DNA from: Amphirosellinia nigrospora
Lineage: Eukaryota; Ascomycota; Sordariomycetes; Xylariales; Xylariaceae
NCBI GenBank assembly: GCA_004123355.1
Contig: SCHM01000001.1
Coordinates: 9,186,193 to 9,250,192 of the forward strand
Reading direction: 5' to 3'
DNA: 64,000 bases
Part shown: piece after piece, positions 11,883-21,160 of the stretch
How the letters are laid out: each line of letters begins with the position of its first letter
How positions within the stretch are numbered: position 1 is the stretch's first letter
Made by a program: the position numbers and the translations under genes
Notes under the pieces: generated by a model
Databases searched by the model: none
Told to the model about the DNA's origin: nothing
Seen by the model: the letters and a program-made list of their open reading frames with translations, nothing else

Positions 11883-13667
11883 TTATCTTTTTAGATGTGA
11901 GAAATCGATGAATATTTCCCTAAACATGGCTTCCAGCTGATACGTCACATTCATATCGACAGTTATGACGGCGCAGATCCATCCATCCGGGCGTATCACG
12001 AAGACGCAGCCCTGATTTGGATCCACCCCGTATCTCTGGTAGCCCAGCTTACCTTCGGTATCGAAGTAAGCGTGTCCAAGTGATCCATATACTGATGGCA
12101 ATTTTGTTGCGAAGATAGTTAGGTAAGCAATGTAGTGGCCTTTAGGAAGATTAGCATAGCGCATCACAGATGACCAAAAAGGGTTGATGCTTACTTTTGA
12201 TGTACCTTTGGAGGAGCCCTGATTGCTCAACCCCTCGAAAAGCTGCCCCTGGTAGCGTTTGAGGGCTCTCCTCAGTAAAGAAAAGCACATAAAAACAACC
12301 GATATTAGGAGTCTCTCGAATCAGACGCGTTCGCTCGAACGTTCCCGGTCGTAGAGGAAGATATCAGGTGCTCTCATTCCCGACTTGAGCATTCCAGGTG
12401 AGCTACCAGCACGAACGAGAGGGTTACCTAACAGTGGTTCGTAGGAGATGCCTAAGCCGCTGCTAAAAGTCCCAGCCTCGTCCATAATATTCCCAAGTAC
12501 TTCGTTAACATCTGCGTTCGGATCTCCTCGCCAATGCTCAGGCAAGCGGTTCGTCATAAGACGACTTATGTCCGCGTCATATTGGATGAGTTTCTGGACG
12601 TTCGGCCGCCTCTCCATCTCGTAGGTTTTCAGCAATGCAGGGAATGCCAACCCTCGAAGCACTAATGAGAGCTTCCACCCGAGGTTGATTGCATCGTGAA
12701 TGCCTGTATTCATACCTTGCGCCGCCCCTGACGAATGGGTATGACAAGCGTCGCCGACAAGGAACACACGGTCATCAACAGACAAATGCTTCGCAATCCG
12801 CTGTCCTACAGTATATATAGTCCACCAGTCAACCTGCTCGAATTCGAGAGTAAACGGCTTCACTGCGGCGATTGCTTCCGCAATGGCAGCTTGCTCGTCG
12901 AAATCGGGATATGCGTTAGCTCGATCATCAGTAAAGGCGTAACCTATACGAGTTGCACCACGGTCTAAGCCAACCCACAACACATTGCCATGAGTAGGAG
13001 ACTCAATGGAGCAATATGTGCGGGGCTTAGGCAAATTCGTTTTAACGTGGCCATCTATCCTCCACCTGTCCTCGCTCATCGAGCCTTCGAAGGGGATGGC
13101 CAACAAACGTCGAACTGACGAGCGCCCGCCGTCGGCCCCGACAAGATATCGGCAGCGCATAACTTCATTATCACCCTTCTCGTTCCTTCGTACCGTTGCG
13201 GTAATAGCATAAGAGCTTGAGCTGCCCACATCGTGAATATCCACCCCGATGAGCTCAACAGGGGCTTCGACCTCAACTCCGTACCGCTTCAAGGCGTTCC
13301 GGAATATTTCCTCTTGATACTTCTGCCTCAGCACGAGGGCAAAATCGAAGGCAGTATCCTTCATCCGATTCATGAAACTCCAGCCCCGTCCGTGCACTTC
13401 TTCACCCTGTGAATTATACGCTACAGTCTCTCGGCATGCGAAGGCCTCCTGCAGTAGCTCGTCTGCCAAGCCTAGCTGATCCAGAAGCTCGCTCGTTCGC
13501 GGGAAAAGCGTTATAGCTCGACCATACGTGTCTTGAATGGATTTGGTATGCTTCTCGATGATACGCACCGAGAGGCCGCCGAACCGGGCTAACTGATAGG
13601 CTGTTATCAGACCTACCGGGCCTGCGCCGACCACCAGTACGTCTACAACACGTTCTGTATCTGTCAT
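11883..13667 (-). CDS. FAD-dependent phenol 2-monooxygenase-like hydroxylase
   Basis: Starts at ATG 13667 and runs about 595 codons, the usual size of the PheA/TfdB type of class A aromatic hydroxylases (NADPH plus O2, ortho-hydroxylation of phenolic rings). It shows the N-terminal dinucleotide fold (VLVVGAGPVGL, residues 10-20), the DG motif (YLVGADGGRSSVRR) and the GD flavin motif (VFLVGDACHTHSSGAAQGMN). After residue 448 the frame is lost twice within 80 bases. A middle frame carries RLIRETPNIGCFYVLFF, and the third carries the thioredoxin-like dimerisation domain (LGYQRYGVDPNQGCVFVIRP DGWI, ending at 11883). No intron fits these joins, so they are frame breaks, probably single-base errors. 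A role in tailoring an aromatic metabolite or in phenol breakdown are both plausible; the AflR-type regulator 2.4 kb away favours the former only weakly. Confidence 0.85.
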
Positions 13668-14544
13668 TTATGCTCCTTGAAGATATCTTGGGTCATTGGT
13701 AGTTGGAGAGATTAATCGATCGTAGCGACAATACATATTTCTTACTGTTAATCTTGGCTATCTTGTTGTTGCGGCATTATTCCCCTTTGGAGCATGTTCC
13801 GCTTGGGGTGACAATCGATTTGTTACTCCCCTACTTACATATGGTTACATTATATATAGTAGATACCTTCTTGGGGTCCATATAGAGGCGGATGAGCGAT
13901 AACCCAGCATCTCGTTAGCTATGGTCCTTACAATAGTTCGGTTACTTACTCTACGGAAGTATCTTGCCATAAGTAAGTACCTTGATGGGCTACCTTGGTA
14001 TGAAGTATACTTGATATAAGGGGCAACGTAACAGGTAGGTACCTATTAAGGTATTGCCCCTGGAAAAGGTTACACGCGTCAGTCGGGAGCTAGGAGCAGG
14101 GAGCTGCTGGTAGGTTGTCTGGAGTCAGGCCATTAGAGACATCCATTCAGAAGCTGCACTGCACTGCCCCGCCACGTCATCTGGTAAACTTTAGAAAAGC
14201 AAACTTACAATCTCAAGAGCGCTTCTTCTTCCCAACATACCCCGCGATAAATATAACTTACGCAATTGGTTCTTCGCTTTCGGATATTCTATTCAGACTA
14301 CCTAATCTCCAATAATGGACAAGTTGCAAGGTACAAATACTTCTAGTACACCTAAAACACCCGCAACACACTTACATACCCCGCTTCAGCTGTGAGGTGC
14401 ACAATTGCTATACTTTGGGCGGATATTAGAGACCGAGGGTGTCCTGAAGGTTAATGAATGCTAATATGCAATATACATAGATTTCATCAGCGCGCTGGCG
14501 GCAATGGTAAGGAGTTATTCAAAAGGGAATGAGAGCCGAATAAC
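13668..14544. other. Intergenic between divergent genes
   Basis: An AT-rich spacer between the monooxygenase (-) and the DUF7721-like gene (+). It carries the GGTAGGTACCTATTAAGG type of word typical of the spacers here. ATGGACAAGTTGCAAG followed by GTACAA at 14315 could be a short first exon (MDKLQ) of the downstream gene, but I cannot fix its acceptor. Confidence 0.45.
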
Positions 14545-15362
14545 ATGAACGATGAGGGTGCTGACAGCCCCTATTCCAGCTACACACGGCGGTGCGTATC
14601 CCGCTGGTGGTCCCGCGCCGACGACGACGACTGGAGTGGCGCAGCCCAGCATGCCAGCCAACATGCGGGCGATTCTGGTGATACCGACTTATTCTCCAAC
14701 CTGCTCGGAGCCTTGGGACAGAAGAAGCAGCGCCTGGCTGAGGAAGACATCGACGAGGACGGTTAGTCACCCCTTATGGCCATCTCCATGGCTATTTCTA
14801 TACGGATGATAGACACAAGCATTGGCGGGGATGCGAAGCCTACCATAGCCTGGGAACAATACTAATAATTTGTATCTAAAGAGGCCGTTCGAACCCACAA
14901 GAAGTACTTCCAGGGTGAAGACGACGACAGAGATGCGACGATCGGTCCATGGGATCGGCGGCAGCTATGCAGGCTCTGAAGATGTTCACGGCGGCGAGAG
15001 CGGAAATACTGCTGTATGTCTCCACGAGCTCTTATGAGTCCATACTCTTTCAGAGAGATGACACTAACTTGGGCGCAGAAAACCAGCAGCCAGAGTGCCT
15101 TCGTAGGTCTCGCTATGGCTGAAGCCAGTAAGGTACGTAGAGGGGTTACCGGTGATGTTGATAGTATTTTGTGTGCTAATCAAATTTCCCTTTTGTAGCT
15201 ATTTGACAAGAAGGCTTCGCAGGGCAAGGTCTCAGGTGACAGTAGCAAGGAGTCGGCATCATGCAGGCCGGTGAGATGGCGCTCAAATGTACATGAAGAG
15301 CAAGGAAGCCAGCAGTCGTCTGGTGCTTCCGGCCTGCTGGGCTGGCTTCGAAGTTCATGTAA
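14545..15362 (+). CDS. DUF7721-like (beta-flanking type) small protein, frame-broken
   Basis: The conserved text of this fungal family can be read in order across three exons: GGAYPAGG, AAQHASQHAGDSGDTD, LLGALGQKKQRLAEEDIDED / EAVRTHKKYF, MGSAAAMQALKMF, SSQSAFVGLAMAEASK / LFDKKASQGKVSGDSSKESA, GEMALK, MYMKSK and GLLG..ASKFM, ending at TAA 15360-15362. Introns at about 14763-14881, 15012-15078 and 15134-15197 have good GT..AG ends. The frame changes at least five times between them, each explained by one missing base in a short run (for example CTCAAATGTACATG where CTCAAAATGTACATG would keep frame). The function of the family is unknown; it is predicted to be cytosolic, hydrophilic and partly helical. 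The N-terminus is uncertain and may include a tiny upstream exon near 14315. Confidence 0.65.
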
Positions 15363-16011
15363 TAAGGCTTAGAACTAGCTCGCTACGGCTGAGGCTAGAC
15401 TATTAACAATCGTTAGCGATATAGTCGGCTTTGGGTCACCGTTAAGTCCGAAAACACTATTCAAAGACACACCCTGGTCAGTCACAGTGAGAGGTCTGGC
15501 GATCTACTCCGAGATCTACGTGATCATCAAGATGAGGGATTGCATATGTAAAATTCCGAGATTTATGTTGCATCAACACACCATACCTAGACAAACAGTA
15601 GGACTAAGTACATCGTTGCATCCATTATGAACAAGGAGCCAAAGATAGTAAAACAACCAGAATATTTCGGGTATCTTACTGTACAGAGTAGGTTAGACTG
15701 ATCGAATAATTCTGGGGAACCTCGGTATAGCTCTAGCCTACCCCGGTGGCCCAGTCTCGGTTCCAGCTTACCTTGGTTCAAGTGGATCTCTCAATAGACA
15801 TATCATGGACTACATATGATTTCTGTGAAAGATTGAAGGTTTTGAAGGTCATATTGTATTATAAAGTACCAGAACCACATTCGACAGCACTCATCAAATT
15901 CTTGTTCTTTTCTTTGTAATTAGACCTACAGCTGCAGCTGATAGAAACTTGAATATCATCGTTACCCATCATATACTTGTGCAGTTACACATCATCATCA
16001 CCATCATCAAC
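15363..16011. other. Intergenic
   Basis: About 650 bases, AT-rich, between two genes on the + strand. A CAT/ATC-rich stretch (CATCATCATCACCATCATC) just before 16012 fits a fungal 5' leader. I see nothing else in it. Confidence 0.5.
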
Positions 16012-16988
16012 ATGGCTAACCACAAGCACCAGAGTCATACGCAACCTACACGGCGTTGCCGGAGATTAGCTTCCAGCACGTCCAGCGTCTCGCCGACGGC
16101 AACAAGTGTGATAATCCTGCGTCTAGACCGACCAAAGGAACAACGCGTTCACAGACACCATGGTGACATCCGTGGTATCAGCCTTCGACCTGCTCTCCAG
16201 CGACGCGCGCGTGAAGCCGTCGTATTCACAGGCGCGGACCCGCGCAACCGCGTGTTCTGCCCAGGGATGGACTCGACGCAGCCTCGGCCTCATCATCGAG
16301 CGGCGGCGGCGGCCTGAGTCTGGGTTCGGCAGCTCGAAAGAGAACGCGGCGACATCGCCGCGGCGCGCGACTCGTACCGGGACGGGGGGCACAGGTGAGC
16401 CTCGCCATCTACCGGTGCGCCAAGCCGTCATCGCGGCGCTCAACGGCCACGCCGTGGGCGTGGGCATCACCATGACGCTGCCGGCCAACATCCGCATCGC
16501 GAGCGAGGGCCGCGCGCGTCGGCTTCGTCTTCAGCCGCCGCGGCATCAGCACCGAGGCGTGCTCGTCGTACTTCCTGCGCGGATCCTCGGCGCCGGGCGC
16601 GCGCTGACGCTCCTGACGACGGGCTCCGTGTACGGCGTCTCGGACCCCCTCGTGCGTGACTCTTCGCCGAGATCGTCCCGCCTGAGCGCGTCGTCCGCGC
16701 GCCGTGGAACTCGCCCAGGAGATCGCCGACAAGACGAGCGGGGTCTCTGTTCGCGTCATGAGGGATATGTTGTACAAGGGTGCCCCCGCGACGCCAGAAG
16801 AGGCCTTCTTGCTCGAGTCTCGCGTATTCTTCGATCTCTTCGCGGCCGCGATAGCGTCGAGGGGATTCGTAGTTTCCTCGAGAAGAGGGAGCCGAGATTC
16901 GACGCTGTCTGGGAACAAGATCGTCCTACGTCCTGGCCTGGTGGGAGGAGAGGAGAAGGACAAGAATGCCCTGAAGCCCAAGATCTGA
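16012..16988 (+). CDS. Enoyl-CoA hydratase/isomerase (crotonase) family, frame-broken
   Basis: Starting from ATG 16012 (MANHKHQSHTQP), crotonase text is read in three interleaved frames: LPEISFQHVQRLADGNK, then VIILRLDRPKE, AFTDTMVTSVVSAFDLLSSD, AVVFTGADPRNRVFCPGMD (first oxyanion-hole loop), RCAKPVIAALNGHAVGVGIT (the NGHAVGVG second loop), RRGISTEACSSYFLPRILGAG, ALTLLTTG, VELAQEIADKTSGVSV and LLESRVFFDLFAA, ending ALKPKI at 16988. About 300 residues is normal for the family. Substrate and compartment are not clear; beta-oxidation or polyketide/amino-acid side routes are all possible. The sequence is strikingly GC-rich (arrays of GCG/CGC) compared with both flanks, and it has several frame breaks consistent with miscounted G and C runs. 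Confidence 0.75.
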
Positions 16989-17530
16989 TTGGCGCCATGT
17001 ACCTAAGGTGGCTGTCATCCTGCCACTAGTGTGATGCAGTGCACATAGTTATCATGAGCAGCAGTAATATTAAATACATGTAACATGCTGTCAAATCCAT
17101 ATACATGGGAGGAATAGTCTTGTTGCTTTGACTGTTTAACAATACATCATCGCTACCTAGGTACCTAGGTAATCTTAAAACCGCAGATTTTAACCTAAAA
17201 TTGTTGCCTGTATGAGATGTCCGTACCCTCGCCATAGATGCAGCCAAGCCAAACAAAGCCAAACAGACCATAGCCAGATATCTCGAGATCAAACGTTAAT
17301 TGTCGTAATCAAATGTAAGAATGAGATCATCACCCTCTTTGTAATTTTAAGCCCTACAGCATAATCGCCAACAGAATGACAAGACCTAGTGGAGCGTGTA
17401 TTGTTTATCCCAGGCAGCTCCCCGACAGCTCAGAGCTCGTATTCTCCAGCATGAAACGAGACGGATATAGAAGAATGCTGACTTGATCATGTATCACCAG
17501 TCGGCATAGATAGAGATGCTGCGGCTGTGT
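16989..17530. other. Intergenic between convergent genes
   Basis: A spacer between the hydratase and the 3' end of wc-2. It contains an 18-bp perfect palindrome at 17154-17171. There is no gene. Confidence 0.6.
17154..17171. promoter_or_regulatory. 18-bp perfect palindrome TACCTAGGTACCTAGGTA
   Basis: The sequence equals its own reverse complement over all 18 bases. It is the longest member of the CCTAGGTA-type words that recur only in spacers of this window (for example 20688-20700, 28552-28566, 28985-28998, 29988-29998). Its function is unknown; it could be a protein-binding site or simply a repeat-prone word. Confidence 0.6.
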
Positions 17531-19189
17531 TCATTGACCCGTTGGTATTCCCCTTTTTTGTTTTTTAGCCCAACGAAGACCGCATGCATTGCATAGGGTC
17601 TTGGGTCGCTCGGACCTTTTCTCCATTCGGGTGATCCAGTGTACCTACGAATACACAAAATCAGTAAAAAGGTCGCCCACCCACTATGCCATGGAACGTA
17701 CCGCAATCTGTGCACACGTATTCTTCCGCCATTTTAAGTTTCTTCTTTTTTCACCAGTCTTAGGATCTCTATCGACTGGGATGGCTATCCCAATCACCTT
17801 TAACCAGCGTTAGACTGGGACTTCCCGTTGTCACACCACGGCTCCGTTCACCCGCCATATATCGGTATACATTTAATGGGTCTGAGTAAGAGGCTCCTTC
17901 ATATCGTGCCATCTTATCCCTATAGAATCCGGTCTATTTTTGCAGTGGCACCCTCAAGATTCTCCCTTGTTAACCCTCCATTCAACGTCCTTTCGGGAGG
18001 AGGCATTGCGTGTCCGTCAGCTGCTACTTGTTTGAACATGGGGGCCATAGTATTAGACATCATGGTATCATCTGATGGTGTCACATCTGAGCGGGTGTCC
18101 TGAACCCAGCTTTGTTGAGAGGCCTCTTCTTCGTCTTCTTCTCTACGTAGTTCGGAAATGCGCCGTCGCAACCTTTCGTTCTCGATCTTGTGTTCTAGAA
18201 ACGAGTCTAGTAATGACGCGTTTCTAGTTGGGTAAGGCCGCGCATGAGGAATACGGCTTGGCAGAAGGGTGACCGGTTGCTGGGGTTGGGTGCGAATTTG
18301 GCGGCAGCTATATGTGCATGCCGACAGCTTCAAATATAGCATACTGCTGATCCTTCTTCTTCATACGGTAGAACATCCGCAAGGGATTCCCCGTAGCTAT
18401 GCATTCATTCATCTCGGACGTGAAGGTACCGATATCGTCTATGTGGACGATGTCTTTAAAAACATATCCACAAGCTCTTCCGCTTCGTACCCAGTAAGCG
18501 AAGATACGCTAGGCGACACATATTTGATACGGCCATTTGCATCGAGAATATAAAGCACATCTTTGAGCTCCTCGACGACCTTGGCGGGCCAGTTTCTACG
18601 CTTGGTGAACTCGGTCAATGCACTCCCGCTCTGCGCAGGTTGTGCTGGCTGTGCAGATTGCTGCATCATGCCCCCCAATCGTGGGTTCAGGGGTGCTGAT
18701 GCCCCACTGGACTGTCATCTGGGTTGACGAGAACCTCGAAGGACCATCGTTGGGAGCCAGGGTACTTGGCGGGTCGGATTCGAGCTATGCGCGAACGCTG
18801 TGTCTTGAGGAGGAGTTAATTCCCCTATGTCTTCGAGGTTCATGTGTACGTTATCGAAGCCACTCATATCGAACATAGACATCATGTCATTCGGACCATC
18901 AGATCATTCTGAGCATCCGCATCTAGCTATTGGGAAAATCAGCGTGTGTGGCTAAACTTGGATTGGTTCATAGACAAACAATTGGTAAAAGAAATAGAAG
19001 TCAAGACGTTACAAAACTGAAGATGCCATCGCCACGGACACAAGAGATTCAAGGGAACACATATTTGTAGTATTGACGGGCGACTTCAGCTAGGTGGGTA
19101 GATTGGTAGATTGGTAGATTGACGTACTGGGGCATGGATCCTGGGGCTGGGAAGCCGAAGAACATGGGATTTGGCTGTCCGGGATCCAT
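17531..19189 (-). CDS. wc-2: White collar 2 (PAS + GATA zinc finger)
   Basis: Partner of the blue-light receptor WC-1 in the nuclear white collar complex that drives light-induced and clock-controlled transcription. Likely exon 1 is 19189-19124 ([20 protein letters not shown]...), then a 197-base intron, then [20 protein letters not shown] from 18885. The PAS domain follows ([20 protein letters not shown], then [33 protein letters not shown]), then the WC-2 block [35 protein letters not shown] and [10 protein letters not shown], then MPPP and LTRENLEG. The C-terminal GATA finger EEYVCTDCG / [12 protein letters not shown] / [11 protein letters not shown] ends in TGA at 17531. A 57-base intron (17645-17701, GTACGT..CGTAG) splits the finger after its second cysteine. 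Several single-base frame breaks occur, two inside the finger (TT read as T, CCC read as CC). About 450 residues, a little shorter than Neurospora WC-2. Confidence 0.9.
19098..19121. repeat. Three-copy 8-bp tandem repeat (GTAGATTG)
   Basis: Three perfect copies next to the donor of the first wc-2 intron; a short microsatellite of no evident function. Confidence 0.8.
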
Positions 19190-21160
19190 GATTGCGACCG
19201 CGACCAGTATCGATAGCGGGTTCGGCCGGGTGCGGTGCGGTGCCGCGCAGCGCAGTGCAGTGCAGCGCGGTAGAGTGCAGCAGTGTAGTGCACTCCGGTG
19301 TGGGCACAGCGCGAGTAAGTCTATCGCTAGGTATAGGCAGGTAGGCAGGTAGGTATGTATGTAAGGTATGTAAATCAACTCCCACAACGACGACGGCAAC
19401 GGCAACGGCTGCGACGGTCTCAGTCCAGCAGCCCCTAGTTATCTGCTACATGTAGGCCGCCGGGTTTCACTGCGCATGCGATGGAAGGTCTAGGGTCGAG
19501 ATCTGGGTGCCGAGCGTCTCTTCGGGTCTAGGCCTTCCTCGTATCTGTGCAACGCCAGATCCAACTCGATAGCATGGAACCTTGGAACCAAATGCACTGG
19601 GCAGGCGATCTGACAGGTCAGGTGTGCTGCTGGTAGCTAGCCGGCATTGAAGGAGCAGCGACACAGACGGTAGGAGAGGGCGTGGTAAAAGTTCGATAAG
19701 TTGGATGGGAGGGGATGAGTGTTTCGCAATGGCGGATTTGCGTAGGGAATGGGATTTTTCATTTTCGATAGTCAAATTGGATCAGGCAAATTGCCTCTGC
19801 TCTGGACCCCAACAGCGAATTGGATGATTGGACGGCGATCAGAGGGGGGAAACGGGAAACTTGGAAGCGACGTGGGACGGGAAAAGGCGGCAAGGGATCT
19901 AATGGATCTCACTCATGGCTCATGGGATGGTGCAGCAGGTACGTCAGAGCCATATTGGGTCGCCCTACCTAAGTGACACTTATAACACTTATAACTACAC
20001 TAGGCCGACGTAGTGCAACCTATAAGCAGTTCTAACTGCTCGTGGTGGTTTGTTTATCAGTCCACTTGAACATGAGGCAGCTTCAGTTGTGACCTGTCAT
20101 ACCAATGCTGGCCGCGTCCCTCATGGTAAGTAGGCATGGCACCCTACCTATATGGTAGTGTAGATGAACCAGATACTTCGATGTTTGTTTAATCCAGGGT
20201 CTCGTCGTTACAAGCGCGCAGTCTTTAGTACGCCTACTTTGATGACCTACATAGCAGTGTAGCTAAATTCGACAAAACTAAGGTTCGAATGCCCTTGTGT
20301 TTGAGTGGGTTACGGAGCATTTGGTCCCCCCTGCCATACCTACCCCTAGCTTCATTGCCTATATTTGAGAGGCAACTGCAAACGAGGGTTATTCATGTCA
20401 AAGCGAAATACTATTTTCCCCGTCACACTACAACCTACCTACCTTACCAAGGTAACTGTACTGATGAGTCGTTACATGATTGATCACGTAAGAAATTTAA
20501 GAACGAGATGAAAAGATACGGGATGTATACCAAAGCAATATACTAACCCCGTCCAGTCTACAACATTATATGGAATACTTACATATTTTACTGGGCGTAG
20601 CTGCGGCTGATATTACTGTGCGGCAGTAGCGTAATGCAGGTGCTTTGGGTGCCTTGGTGGGGCGGTGCTATATTCCAGGGTCCTATCTAGGTAACCTAGG
20701 GTTCTTCCCGGCCAGTTCCCCCCGGCATCTTGGCTTACATTTCAACCCCGCCAGGGGTTGTTCAGCGAGTGCTCCCGGCTGGAGCTGCTTGCTGCCTGGA
20801 CGAGACCCGGGTCGCTGGTAGGTACACCTAGCCAACCATTACGTTCCCCAGGCACCCTAATCCACTACTTAGTCAATTCATCTTAGGGCGTCTCTTGCTC
20901 ATTAAAAAAGTTACATCACGCGCGTCTTCCACTTGTACACTTTCACCTCTTATCCTGCTGTCTATTACGATACCTACATAGTAGCTAGCAACAAACCCCA
21001 AACAAAAGGAGCCCGTCTCTCATTTCATTGTTTAGCCAAAACGACGTCTCTACCCTGTCACTGGTATCGCGACGTCTCTCATTCGGACAAAAGGTCCCAT
21101 CCTCATCCTTATGGGGCTACGCAGGACCTAGCCTGAGAGTTATCCCACTCAACCGTCATC
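19190..21160. other. 2 kb divergent spacer between wc-2 and rad50
   Basis: The shared upstream region of two divergently transcribed genes. It contains a GC-rich low-complexity block (about 19220-19290, repeated GCAGTGCAG/GCGGTGCGG words), GGTAGGCAGGTAGGTATGTATG at 19338-19360, CTAGGTAACCTAG (20688-20700), and an AACCCC-GCCA-GGGGTT hairpin near 20745. A pyrimidine-rich stretch precedes the rad50 ATG. No gene is supportable. Confidence 0.55.

Noticed and set aside
20280-20294. AGGTTCGAATGCCC, resembling a tRNA B box
   Set aside because: No matching A box, anticodon arm or acceptor stem is found upstream.
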